From Deltaproteobacteria bacterium Ga0077539 (GTDB taxonomy: Bacteria; Myxococcota_A; Polyangia; Polyangiales; Ga0077539), in contig LNEO01000205.1 in the NCBI GenBank assembly GCA_001465015.1, positions 24,588-88,587 on the forward strand: a stretch of 64,000 bases of DNA. The letters are read 5' to 3'. The notes under the pieces are model-generated. The model was not told where the DNA came from. It was given only the letters and a program-made list of their open reading frames with translations, and made no database searches. Numbering within the stretch: position 1 is the stretch's first letter; every line of letters starts with the position of its first letter. This document shows positions 35,447 through 44,569 of the stretch, in pieces. A program made the position numbers and the translations under genes.

Positions 35447-36454
35447 ATGCGCTTCGATGTTCGAGTGTGCGCTACGAGCGCGGTGTTGTTGGCGGTGGCA
35501 GCGTGCGGCAGTACGTCGCAGCCGACCGACAGCGGAGCAGACACAGGCGGCGCTGATTCGAGCGTCGATTCCAGCGTCGATTCGAGCGCTGATGCGATGG
35601 GGTCGGACGTGACGATCGTCGACGCGCCGACCGGGAGTGATAGCGGCCCCGACGCGAGCGCGGGGCCATGTCCCTCAGCGCTTCCGATGACGGGCTCACC
35701 GTGTCCACGCGCGGGGCTCGTCTGTCAGTACGGAACAGACCCGCGCGAAAACTGTCGCCCCTCGGCCCGCTGCGAGATGGGCGTGTGGGTCTCGATGGCT
35801 CCGGCGTGCATGCAGATCACGCCGCCTGCGATGTGCCCTGCGACGCGCGAGATGGCCCAAGGCCAGGCGTGCGCGCCGATGGACGCCGTGTGCGCGTACA
35901 GCGGGCTCTTTTGTCGCTGCACGAACTGCAGGTCGTTTCCGGTCAGCGGCTGCAACGGCCCCGTGCAGTGGCAGTGCAACGCGCCCAACCCCGACATGGC
36001 GTGCCCGTCGGTGCAGCCGAACCTCGGGACCGCGTGCGCGATGGAAGGGCAGCGCTGCGGATACGACTGCGAGTCCTATGGACCCAACGGCGGCCGCCAG
36101 TGCACGGGCGGGGTGTGGGTGGCGTCGCCCAACAACTGCCCGATCTCGACGCGCAGAGCCAAGCGCGACATCGTGTACTCGAGCGAGGCAGAGCGCGAGC
36201 AGATGGCGCGCGACGTGCTGCGCATGCGGCTGGCGACCTACGAGTACACGGACGTCGCGCTCGCAGGGCGAAGGCGATTGGGCTTCGTGTACGAAGACGA
36301 GACGACGCACAGGTACGCGCGGGACCCGGATATTTCGGGCGTGGATCTGTACGGGTACACGAGCTTGCTCTTGGCGACGGTGCAGACGCAGCAGCGGCAG
36401 ATCGAGCAGCTGCAGCGCGAAGTGCGGGAGCTGAGAGTCAGGCGAGCGCGGTAG
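35447..36454 (+). CDS. Cys-rich lipoprotein with S74/tail-fibre-like C-terminus
   Basis: The 335-residue protein has a lipoprotein leader (AVAAC, residue 20), an Asp/Ser-rich linker with a repeated SSVD unit, then about 150 residues rich in Cys pairs (such as CPRAGLVCQYG and CAMEGQRCGYDC). The final 100 residues start RRAKRDIVYSSEAE, continue ATYEYTD and RRLGFVYED, and end in a coiled coil QQRQIEQLQREVRELR. This pattern resembles the S74 intramolecular chaperone domain of tail spikes. An AGGAGG ribosome site sits 9 bases before the ATG. Confidence 0.8.
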   Translation: MRFDVRVCATSAVLLAVAACGSTSQPTDSGADTGGADSSVDSSVDSSADAMGSDVTIVDAPTGSDSGPDASAGPCPSALPMTGSPCPRAGLVCQYGTDPRENCRPSARCEMGVWVSMAPACMQITPPAMCPATREMAQGQACAPMDAVCAYSGLFCRCTNCRSFPVSGCNGPVQWQCNAPNPDMACPSVQPNLGTACAMEGQRCGYDCESYGPNGGRQCTGGVWVASPNNCPISTRRAKRDIVYSSEAEREQMARDVLRMRLATYEYTDVALAGRRRLGFVYEDETTHRYARDPDISGVDLYGYTSLLLATVQTQQRQIEQLQREVRELRVRRAR

Positions 36455-36472
36455 CGGCGGAATGGAGGGGGA

Positions 36473-36512
36473 ATCACGAGCGCCCATGAACGGGATCACG
36501 GGCGCTCGTGAA
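36473..36512. repeat. 40-bp flanking direct repeat, left copy
   Basis: This 40-base sequence recurs at 46066-46105 with one mismatch. It contains a palindrome: CACGAGCGCCC (36475-36485) and its complement (36500-36510) around a 14-base loop. It lies between a lipoprotein stop and the start of the giant conflict-system gene. Its position suggests an attachment site or a dispersed hairpin repeat. Confidence 0.8.
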
Positions 36513-36581
36513 TTGGGCGTGCGGAAGGGATGGGCTCGCGGTACGCATAGCAGTGTGATTCGCAAGCCAGACTCCCGCCAG

Positions 36582-39500
36582 ATGAAGAGTCTCGTGCGAG
36601 CGCTCGCTGACTTGGGGCTTTCTACGAAGCGAGTCGAAATACTCGCAGCAGACTGCGAGCTGAATACGTCCGAGATCGATCTGGCAGGACCGCCGGTGGT
36701 GGTCTGGCGCGAGTTGCTGCAGGTCGCGTGGCGCACCGGCAAACTCGAAGCGTTGCTCGAGCACACTCGCAGCGAAAACCCAGGAATTCAACGGCGACTC
36801 GACCCGATCATCGAAGAGCTACGCGAGTCGACCGAGCCTCTCCCCGGGGACTTGATCGACGCGACCGCGCAGGGGCGGCTCATTGTGGTGCTCGGGTCGC
36901 GGCTCAGCGCGCTGCGGCGGCCGCTGCTCGAGGTGCTCGTGGGAGCGCGTGCGCTCGATGAACCGTATGACCATCGCGCATCGTTCAATCAATACAGCAA
37001 GCGTCGAGCAGAGCTGACTGACAAGATTCTCGCTGTCCTTCAGGCGGCCGAGTCTCGGGGCGACGTGCTGCCCGAGTGGGAGCACATCGCCAGGTTCTCT
37101 GCGCGTTGGTGGGTCGACACCTCGTGCGATCGGGGCTTCGAGCGCTCTCTCGAGAATCCAGTGATCGTTCAGCTCGACAACGAGGACCCTCCGCAGGCGC
37201 GGCGCGTGGTTGTTCGTACTGCAGGCGACGCGAAACATCTCGATCGCGTGATGGTGTGTCTGAGCGCTGCGCGAGAGCGCTGGTTACGCTGCGACGACCC
37301 TCGGATCCGGCATCATTTTCAGAGACAGATCGATGACGGTGCTGCGTTTCTTCTGCTCGGCTTCGACAGCGCGGGGGTGGACGCCGTTCTCGACGAGCTC
37401 GACGACATGCAGGGAAGACCGAAGGTCTGGGCCCTCGTCCGCCCAGGTCAACGAGATGCTTGTCGACTGCCGAACACGCATTGTTTCGAGGGCGATCATC
37501 GTTGGATGCAACGACTGCTCGCTGCCTCGCAAACCGCGGAAATCGAGCGAACGACCGCAGCGATTCAGCAACTGTCGCAGGCGGTCGAGCAGTACGCGAG
37601 CGAAGACTTGCGAACGGTGGACGAGGAAGCGCGGCACGTCACCGCGCTGCACAACGAGGGCAAGTACGCGAGCGCGCGAGCGCGCTGCGAAGCGTTGCTC
37701 GACAACGTCAAAGACAAGGCGAAGATCGATCCGGGGCGCTGGCGTGTGTGGGTCGCGAAATGCCAGATGTGGCTCGCGTCGACGCTCTTCACGATGGGCG
37801 AGCATCCGCAGGCCAATGAGCTCTTGGCGAGCATCGACACGGAGGTCGTCGATGAATTCACTGTGACCCACAAGGCTGCGCTCGCGGAGCTGTGGGCGCT
37901 CGTCGGGCAGCCCGATCGGAGCCTCGAGATTCTGCGAGACGACATTGTTTTCTCCCCCGACGAAGCGCCGCTAGTCACTGTGGCGCGAGCGAGAATCGCA
38001 CTCGCGCAGCACCGGGTTCCAGCAGTGCCTGTCGCGCCTGGCTCGCTGGTCGCGATCGACCTCGCGATCGAGCACATTCAACGGCAGGAGTACGAGCGCG
38101 CGGTCGAGATTGTCCGAGCCTTTCTCGACGATCCTGCAGCCGTTCGGGCTGCGCAACACATCGCGATCATGGTGTTGGTGGATGCGGTTGCCATGGCGTT
38201 GTCCGACAACGCTCCCGTGCTTGCGCGGGGCCCGTTCAGCGAGCGAGAAGCCTTCTATCTTCAGCTCGAGCGTTGGGTCGATACGTTGCCCCTCGACACT
38301 GTCGATCACGAACTCGGAGAGCGCACCCTCGAGAACTGTCGCGCGACTCGGTGGCGATTCTACGACCTCGTCGGCGATCGTGTGCGCCGAGAGCAGGTCG
38401 AGCAGGTCGTGCGTGATGTGTTCGATTCAGGAGGGGTCCTCGACGCCTTCGAAGATTTGAAGCGAGCGCGGTCGCTCGAAGACGCTCGACGAGTGGTGGC
38501 ACAACTTCCGGTGGAGTGGATTCGCCCCGTTCAACTGGCGCAGTGGGCGCTAATTCACGGAGAGCTGAGCTCGGCGCAGGACGCGCTGAACGCTGTCGTC
38601 GAAGAGCGGAAAAATCTCCCTGTCGTTTGCATGTTTCGCGCGTTTCTCGCGCTGCGAGAGGGGGATCTGTCCCGCGCGCACGAGGAGGCGCGACGGTGGT
38701 TCGACGCACTTCCTTCGCGCGGCGCGCGAGCATGTCTCGCGAAGGTGTTGCACAAGGTGGGGCGCACCGAAGAAGCGTGGAGTGTCATCGAACCCCTGGA
38801 TCTTCGGGAGGGAGACGACCCTGAGTGGATTCAAGAGAGCGCGGTCGTTGGGCACTCCTTCGATGTTGCCGGGCAAGTCCGACGCTGGGAGCTCGTGTGT
38901 AGCGCGTGGCCGGGGCGCCCAGAGCCGTTCTTGAACCTCGCACTCGCTCACTACGCGGTCGGGCACCTACGCGACCTGGCAGTCCTTTCTTGTCGGTTCT
39001 GCCGAACTGTTGCCGGACAACGTGTTGCGCGTTGCGTTGCTCCAACGCGAACAGGTCGAGGATTGGCGCGCGAGGGTACGCACAATCGCGGAGCACCTCT
39101 CGTCTCGGTCCGAGCGCGATGCCGCGACAGAAAGCGTGCGACTCCAACTGAACGTGATGCTCGACGAGCGAGTCGGGCAGGCGATCAACTACGCGTTGCT
39201 CGAAGAGCACGGAGTATTGCGGGCGGGGCCGCCGATCGAAGAGTTGGCCGAGCAATTGGCGAACGAGCGCGCTCTCGGGCAACTCGTTCATCACTGGTAT
39301 CGACTCGGCAATCTGACGTTCGACGCGTTTTGCGCAGAGCGTCGAGTGCCGCCTTCGCGGGTCGTGGCGGCGTGTTTCTCGGACTCGCTGACGCCGCTGC
39401 CGTTGCTCAGCGCTGCGGTGTCGAAGGGCGATGTCAGCGATGCCACTCTTCGAGGCGTGACCGTGTACGTGGGGCATCTCGAGCTGCTGTTGCTTATCGA

Positions 39501-39584
39501 ACTCGATTTGATGGATCGGTTGCTCGCGATGATCGGCGACGGGTGTCTGGCGACGAGCGGCGCGACGGTGAGCTCGATCGCTGA
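36582..39584 (+). CDS. giant conflict-system protein, N-terminal part: EAD-like, SIR2-like, TPR (frameshifted)
   Basis: Real coding covers about residues 1-800, then the frame becomes Arg-rich noise until the stop, so a frame change lies near 38,960. Residues 1-70 (SLVRALADLGLSTKRVEI, WRELLQVAWRTGKLEALLEH) resemble effector-associated domain 1, an adaptor of bacterial conflict systems. Residues 98-320 look SIR2-like (RLIVVLGSRLS, WWVDTSCDRGF, AAFLLLGFDSAGVDAVL) but lack the usual TNxD and catalytic His, so NADase activity is doubtful. TPR-like helices follow. ATG at 36582 was preferred to GTG at 36555, though neither has a strong ribosome site. Together with the next entry it would make about 2150 residues. 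Confidence 0.65.
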   Translation: MKSLVRALADLGLSTKRVEILAADCELNTSEIDLAGPPVVVWRELLQVAWRTGKLEALLEHTRSENPGIQRRLDPIIEELRESTEPLPGDLIDATAQGRLIVVLGSRLSALRRPLLEVLVGARALDEPYDHRASFNQYSKRRAELTDKILAVLQAAESRGDVLPEWEHIARFSARWWVDTSCDRGFERSLENPVIVQLDNEDPPQARRVVVRTAGDAKHLDRVMVCLSAARERWLRCDDPRIRHHFQRQIDDGAAFLLLGFDSAGVDAVLDELDDMQGRPKVWALVRPGQRDACRLPNTHCFEGDHRWMQRLLAASQTAEIERTTAAIQQLSQAVEQYASEDLRTVDEEARHVTALHNEGKYASARARCEALLDNVKDKAKIDPGRWRVWVAKCQMWLASTLFTMGEHPQANELLASIDTEVVDEFTVTHKAALAELWALVGQPDRSLEILRDDIVFSPDEAPLVTVARARIALAQHRVPAVPVAPGSLVAIDLAIEHIQRQEYERAVEIVRAFLDDPAAVRAAQHIAIMVLVDAVAMALSDNAPVLARGPFSEREAFYLQLERWVDTLPLDTVDHELGERTLENCRATRWRFYDLVGDRVRREQVEQVVRDVFDSGGVLDAFEDLKRARSLEDARRVVAQLPVEWIRPVQLAQWALIHGELSSAQDALNAVVEERKNLPVVCMFRAFLALREGDLSRAHEEARRWFDALPSRGARACLAKVLHKVGRTEEAWSVIEPLDLREGDDPEWIQESAVVGHSFDVAGQVRRWELVCSAWPGRPEPFLNLALAHYAVGHLRDLAVLSCRFCRTVAGQRVARCVAPTRTGRGLAREGTHNRGAPLVSVRARCRDRKRATPTERDARRASRAGDQLRVARRARSIAGGAADRRVGRAIGERARSRATRSSLVSTRQSDVRRVLRRASSAAFAGRGGVFLGLADAAAVAQRCGVEGRCQRCHSSRRDRVRGASRAAVAYRTRFDGSVARDDRRRVSGDERRDGELDR

Positions 39585-42500
39585 AGATGCCGCTCTCATC
39601 GCGCGGTTTCACGGAACCATGGACGCTCCGATCGAGTCCTGGCTCGAACAGATGCGTCGCTCGCCGAAGTTTGCCTTGTACAGCGATCCCGACGATCGCC
39701 TGACTAGCCTCGACTGGGCCCGCGCCCGCGGCTTGGTCCTCGTTTCAGCGGCGACTTCGGCGAACGACGCCCGTAGCGTCGCTGCGCTTGCTCAACATCT
39801 GCGCAAACACGTGCATATTTCGGACGAAGAGTTCGCGAAGCTGAGCCGAGAAGTCGGCGACGAACCGAACGCTGTCTCGACCGATGAGTGGCACCGAGAG
39901 GTCGTGCTCGACGACTACACTATCGGCGCGCTCGCAAAGTGTGGCGTGCTCGAAAAGGCTGCCAACGCGTTCGACCGCGTGCTCGTCGCGCCCGCAGCGC
40001 TGCGAGCGATGAACGCCAGTGAACGGGAAGCGAGGATCCTTCGACACAGTCTGTCGCTCGCTCAGCGCGCACAGCAGCGCGTCGGCCTATTGCGCGAGCA
40101 AGGGCGGATCCAGGAAGTCCCCTCGCTCCCAGACGACGCGAGCGAGCGAGACGACCCACGAGACGTGCAGCGATCGATGGTCGAGAGCTTGCGGCAGGCG
40201 ATCGAAGTGCGGCGTTGGCTCGACGCAGATCCGCGACGCAAGGCGATCGTCGCAGACTGGTTCATCTTCGAGCCCAAAGCGCAGTTCGAAGCGTGGATTG
40301 CCACCAACGATCGAGCACAGACCGCGAAAGATCTCGACGTCGTCGCGCGGACGCAAGCACGCGTGTTCTCGATGGGGCTCTTTGTGCGACTGGCTCTCGA
40401 GTCCACAGATTCGGCGCAAACGCTCGAGCGGGTGGCTCGGCTGGGGTTCGTCGATGCGATGCTCCCCGCACAGTTCGCGGCTCGGCTCGTGGATGCACGC
40501 GGACTGAGCGCGCAGGGCATTCGAGCGCTGTGCGGCGACCTCGAACGCCAGATGCGACCGTTCGAGTTCGAACAGCCATTGGTGGGACAAACCGTGAGCT
40601 ACCACCGGAGCCGAACACACACCGCGCTTCGACTGGGACAGCTCTATGCGCAGGCAATCGCGACCGTGCTTCGCGCGGGCGCAGAGAACTCGTCGGTGCC
40701 GTTGGCCGAGGAGCTGTTGGCTCATGTGTGGAAGCTCGGCGAAGACACGAAGCTCGACGCGTTTGGCGTGCTGCTGCAGGAGCTCGTTGGGGTGACTTCG
40801 GTGGTCCCGCTTCTGCCGTGGTTCAATCGCTCGGCCGCGCGCTTGCAGGCGCTGGAACGAAGCATTCCGCTGTGGCTCGCTGCTATGCGCTCTCCAGGCA
40901 AAGAGCGGGCGTCGTCCAACCTCGATGACCTGACGAAGCTTCGAGCCCGACCCGTCGACGGCCTCGTTCGGTTTATCGACGAACCGCTTCGAACCGTGAG
41001 TCTCGTCACGACGAGCAGCTCGACGCTGGAGCAAATGAAGCTCCCTGTGGCGAGCGAGGGTCGCTTGTCGATCGACGTGTCACTGGAAGAGCTGCTTCGA
41101 CGCACGGCTGACGCCGTCGTAGCTGGAGACGCGACCGTGCGGCTCTCTCCGACCGTCGTATTCTATCCCGTGCTGTTCGAAGGAGGGGCTCACGTCGATG
41201 TGCTCGCCTCGCTGGAAGCGATCGTGCTTCGCATCACAACGCGTGAGCAGCGGCAAGAGTGGCTCGACGCATACCTGCGTTGGATCGGCCCTATCGATGG
41301 GCGAGTGACCGACGCGACGCGGCGTTGGATCGAGGAAGATTCGGACGACGCGAAGCGAGCGTGGATTCTGGCGGTTCAACTCGGGGCTTGGCGGCAGGTG
41401 TTGGCGCAGCCCACGTCGGTGCTGTTCTGGGGTGCGGGCAACGGAGTGTTGGCGTCGGTGCGCACGATCGACGATCTGCGCCGGATGCTGTCCGAAGAAG
41501 CGCTTCCAGTGCGGACGCCGCTCGCGCTGCAGCGCGTGCTACTGGACCGTGTCGGCGAGGGCGGTGCGTGGAGCGCTCGCCCAGAGCGGGCCGTATTGCT
41601 CGCCACGGCCGCAGGATCGGTCCCTGGATTGACGGGGTTTGCAGCTTGGGGTGCTGCAACCGCTAGCGACGGCGCGTTGATCACTGCCGCCACGATCGAC
41701 GTCGAGTCGCCTTCGAACACGCCGATCGGTCGACTCGTGGCGTCGCTGTTGTCGCTCACGGCCGCCGCTGTCCAGCACGCGGTGATTCGTGTGAATCACA
41801 GCGAGGTCGATCTTCGTGCGATCGTCGCGACGGGTTGGGCGGAGGCGCTGCGAGGGGCATGCTCACCGTTGGGTGTCGAGGCGTTCGCGCCTGATCAAAG
41901 GGACCCATCGGAGCAGACCGCGATCGTTCGCCACGAAGCATCGATTCTACGCCTCTGCAGTTCGATCGTCAGCGCCCTTGGCGAATGGCAAGCGCTGCCG
42001 ATGGCCGACGGCTTGTGGCTCTCGTGGAGGCTGTACCACTGGCTCATGGCTGTGCTTCGCGCAGAGCCGATTGACGAGGTCTCCATCGCGCTCGCGGAGC
42101 TGGCGAAGGTCGCTCCGTCACCCTCTTCGCCGTTGCCCAGCGATCGCGATCTCTGGCACCCCGCGGGGCTTCACGAGTTCGAGCACCGCGCGGTGGCGCT
42201 GCTCCAGGCGCTGCTCGCTCATCGCGCATGGAGCGCGAGCTTGGAGGGCGCTGCGACGAGCGGGCAGCGTCGCTGGTCCGTCGCTCTGCCGCTCGATGTG
42301 ATCGCGCTGTTCGTGCAATGGGCAGGGCGCGAGTTCACTTCCTTCGAGCATCAGCGGCTCGGACGCGAAACGCCGAACACAGTGTTCGACTGGGTGGGCC
42401 CCGAGACGCTTCCAGAGCTCGCGCTCGCCGCGGCGCTCGATCAAGACGCGACGAGCCTGCTTCGGTTGTCGGTCACGCAACGCGGCCGATGGCTCTCGGT

Positions 42501-43029
42501 GCTTCCGCGCCGGCCAGGGCAAGCAGGGCGAGTCTCCCGCGACGTCGCTGAGGTTGTGGTGATGGCGTTTGCGGACAACGCGAAGAAGCTGAGCGCTCCC
42601 GAGCTCGACGCGTTCGAAGAGTTTCTGTTCGAGTGCGAGACGTCCGACTCTGCGGTCGCTGCGAGATGGAAGCTGCACGGGCTCGCGAGGCTCTTCGCCG
42701 CGGGGCGTTCGCACCTCGAGCAATGGGTGCGCGAAGGGCTCGCGGCGCTGTCGGATCGCGACGATGCACAGCGACTCTTCTCGCGCTATTTGCTGGGCGT
42801 CACGAAGGGCGCGCCCGAACGGCTCGACAGCGCGGTGCGAGAACTGCTCTCGCGAGTGGTGCCCGAAGCTCGCGTGTCGCTGGTGCTCGCGCCGTCGTCG
42901 CTGGTGCTCGAAGGGGACGAGCAACAGGTGCGAGCGGGGGCGGCGTGGCTTCGTCGCGTTGCGAGCGACGAGGAGTTCGCGCAGAATGATCGCGTGAAGG
43001 ATGTCGTGCGGCGATTGGGGCTCACATGA
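39010..43029 (+). CDS. giant conflict-system protein, C-terminal part with two PIN-like segments
   Basis: This 1339-residue frame continues the preceding protein after the frame change, and opens only after a stop at 38932. The nominal start here is a TTG with no ribosome site, so it is probably internal. Two segments look PIN-like: VTVYVGHLELLLLIELDLMDR at about 150-170, and VVLDDYTIGALAKCGVLEKA at about 298-317, each with a strand, a helix and a LxxLGLL-like turn. This layout recalls TPR/PIN conflict proteins. The rest is long helical sequence without a motif I can name. Its stop overlaps the next ATG (ATGA at 43026). Confidence 0.65.
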   Translation: MPDNVLRVALLQREQVEDWRARVRTIAEHLSSRSERDAATESVRLQLNVMLDERVGQAINYALLEEHGVLRAGPPIEELAEQLANERALGQLVHHWYRLGNLTFDAFCAERRVPPSRVVAACFSDSLTPLPLLSAAVSKGDVSDATLRGVTVYVGHLELLLLIELDLMDRLLAMIGDGCLATSGATVSSIAEDAALIARFHGTMDAPIESWLEQMRRSPKFALYSDPDDRLTSLDWARARGLVLVSAATSANDARSVAALAQHLRKHVHISDEEFAKLSREVGDEPNAVSTDEWHREVVLDDYTIGALAKCGVLEKAANAFDRVLVAPAALRAMNASEREARILRHSLSLAQRAQQRVGLLREQGRIQEVPSLPDDASERDDPRDVQRSMVESLRQAIEVRRWLDADPRRKAIVADWFIFEPKAQFEAWIATNDRAQTAKDLDVVARTQARVFSMGLFVRLALESTDSAQTLERVARLGFVDAMLPAQFAARLVDARGLSAQGIRALCGDLERQMRPFEFEQPLVGQTVSYHRSRTHTALRLGQLYAQAIATVLRAGAENSSVPLAEELLAHVWKLGEDTKLDAFGVLLQELVGVTSVVPLLPWFNRSAARLQALERSIPLWLAAMRSPGKERASSNLDDLTKLRARPVDGLVRFIDEPLRTVSLVTTSSSTLEQMKLPVASEGRLSIDVSLEELLRRTADAVVAGDATVRLSPTVVFYPVLFEGGAHVDVLASLEAIVLRITTREQRQEWLDAYLRWIGPIDGRVTDATRRWIEEDSDDAKRAWILAVQLGAWRQVLAQPTSVLFWGAGNGVLASVRTIDDLRRMLSEEALPVRTPLALQRVLLDRVGEGGAWSARPERAVLLATAAGSVPGLTGFAAWGAATASDGALITAATIDVESPSNTPIGRLVASLLSLTAAAVQHAVIRVNHSEVDLRAIVATGWAEALRGACSPLGVEAFAPDQRDPSEQTAIVRHEASILRLCSSIVSALGEWQALPMADGLWLSWRLYHWLMAVLRAEPIDEVSIALAELAKVAPSPSSPLPSDRDLWHPAGLHEFEHRAVALLQALLAHRAWSASLEGAATSGQRRWSVALPLDVIALFVQWAGREFTSFEHQRLGRETPNTVFDWVGPETLPELALAAALDQDATSLLRLSVTQRGRWLSVLPRRPGQAGRVSRDVAEVVVMAFADNAKKLSAPELDAFEEFLFECETSDSAVAARWKLHGLARLFAAGRSHLEQWVREGLAALSDRDDAQRLFSRYLLGVTKGAPERLDSAVRELLSRVVPEARVSLVLAPSSLVLEGDEQQVRAGAAWLRRVASDEEFAQNDRVKDVVRRLGLT

Positions 43030-44069
43030 GCGACACGTCACCAACCAAGCGCGTGGTGACGTTGCGTCAGTTTTGCTCGGCGAAAGGTGGCGTCGGCAAG
43101 TCGACGCTCGCCGTGGCCACCGCCAAGCTGCTCGCGAAGCAAGGCGCGAGCGCAGTGTTCTTGCTCGATACGGACCACATGGGGACGTCCTTGGCCGACG
43201 GGTTGGACCTCCGCGCGCCGCGAGTCACGACGACCGACGACGGCGCGATCGACTTCAGCAAACCAGCGGACGGATGGTGGTCACGAGCCGAGACCGAGCG
43301 ACTCCGCATCGCCCGCGATCGCGCAGACGCCAGCACGATCGAGGACAGGCCGCCGCCGCCGCTCTTCCTCGCAGATATGCTTCTCGGTGACGAACTGTTG
43401 CGGCGTCCGAAACACATTCGTTCGCTGTTTTGGCGGCTGGGTGAGGATGACAGGCACGATGGCGTGCACTATCTGCCGGCGTCCCCGCTGAACCTCGACC
43501 TGCGCCTCGCGCTTCGCTGGCTGGTCTCTAACAACCTGAGCAACTGGACGCGCCGGTTCACGTGGCTGATCGACACCGTGCTGAGAAACGTGCCAGGAGA
43601 CGTCGACTTCGTCATCGATAGCCCACCGGGGAGATTCGGTCTCGCCGTCGAAGTGCTGCGGTTGCAGCACCACCTGACGAAGTTTCGAGAGTATGTCGGT
43701 CTGCCTCAACATTTTCCGAAGTGGACCGCATCCGGCATTGGAGAACCTGTGGAAGTCACGTGGCGCACGGCGCCCGTGATCGTCACGTCATCGGACCGCA
43801 ACGATCTTTGGAGCGTGCTCGATTGGTGGCTCAACGCTCGCGAAGAACTGCCGCAATTGCAGATCGTCGCCAACCGCGTGGGGCAAAACGATCGACCCTT
43901 GGCGATGGTCGTGCGCGAACGTCTGGCGCAGATCGATTTTTCATCGGCGCCCGAACTCCAGACCATTCCGTTGATTCCCAGCCTGGCCTCGGTCTTTTCG
44001 AAGACGTTCGACCTCCCCGTGCTCGATGGCGTCGAGGCTGTCCAGGCCCTGCTCGAGGTGCAATCGTGA
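43026..44069 (+). CDS. ParA/MinD-like ATPase of the conflict cassette
   Basis: The 347-residue SIMIBI-class NTPase has a deviant Walker A, AKGGVGKST at residues 19-27, and DFVIDSPPGRFG near residue 197 as Walker B-like. LLDTDHMGTSLADGL near 47 is the switch region. Between them is a large insertion (about 60-180) not found in standard ParA. It lies inside the conflict operon, overlapping both neighbours by 4 bases, so it is unlikely to be a plasmid partition gene. An NTP-dependent switch that controls the giant protein is my inference. Confidence 0.8.
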   Translation: MSDTSPTKRVVTLRQFCSAKGGVGKSTLAVATAKLLAKQGASAVFLLDTDHMGTSLADGLDLRAPRVTTTDDGAIDFSKPADGWWSRAETERLRIARDRADASTIEDRPPPPLFLADMLLGDELLRRPKHIRSLFWRLGEDDRHDGVHYLPASPLNLDLRLALRWLVSNNLSNWTRRFTWLIDTVLRNVPGDVDFVIDSPPGRFGLAVEVLRLQHHLTKFREYVGLPQHFPKWTASGIGEPVEVTWRTAPVIVTSSDRNDLWSVLDWWLNAREELPQLQIVANRVGQNDRPLAMVVRERLAQIDFSSAPELQTIPLIPSLASVFSKTFDLPVLDGVEAVQALLEVQS

Positions 44070-44569
44070 GCGCGTACGACCTGAGCCAATTGAGTGTTCG
44101 TCCGGATTCGCTTTCGAGCGAGGGGCGATCTTCGCTCGGAGCGCCCGTTTCAGTGTCACTGCGGCTTGTGCTGGGCCCCCACCCACGCCCGCGACTCCAG
44201 TCGGACGAAGATGTACCTGCGTTCATTGAGGCGTTGCAAAACGAACTCGATGCCGCCAGCGACCAGGGTCGACTCGTGGCGCGAAAACTTGCGTGGTGCG
44301 TAGACGATGCGTGCGACACAGCGACGGCTCTTGGGGCGCTCGATTCTGTGCTTCGCGACCTCGAACTCGACCACTGGCCGAGCAAGCCGATCGTGGCGCT
44401 CGTGATGTCCACTCACTCGCTCGCCGACGATCTACGCCATCGGGCGTCGTTTCTTCGGCGGGCGCGCGAGCGCTTGCTCGTCCTCGGCCCGGATGCAGCG
44501 CGCGTGATCGAAGCATTGCGTGATTTGAAGGAGCTGGGGGATGTACGAGACGCTGAGAGTTCCAAATAG
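44066..44569 (+). CDS. small unrecognised protein of the conflict cassette
   Basis: The 167-residue protein starts with a GTG that overlaps the ATPase stop (GTGA). The N-terminus is polar and Ser-rich; the middle has VPAFIEALQNELDAASDQGRL, LDSVLRDLELDHWPSKPIVALVMS and helices that end DAARVIEALRDLKELGDVRD. It is mainly helical, with no membrane segment or Cys pattern. I cannot name a family. Its 3' end overlaps the next gene by 29 bases, which implies coupled translation within the operon. Confidence 0.65.
   Translation: MSAYDLSQLSVRPDSLSSEGRSSLGAPVSVSLRLVLGPHPRPRLQSDEDVPAFIEALQNELDAASDQGRLVARKLAWCVDDACDTATALGALDSVLRDLELDHWPSKPIVALVMSTHSLADDLRHRASFLRRARERLLVLGPDAARVIEALRDLKELGDVRDAESSK

Noticed and set aside
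39010..39020. Independent gene start for the C-terminal part of the giant gene
   Set aside because: The start codon is a TTG without a ribosome site, while sensible coding continues upstream in the other frame.
43026..44069. Plasmid partition (parA) locus
   Set aside because: No ParB or centromere-like repeats; the gene overlaps conflict-system genes and has an insertion atypical for ParA.
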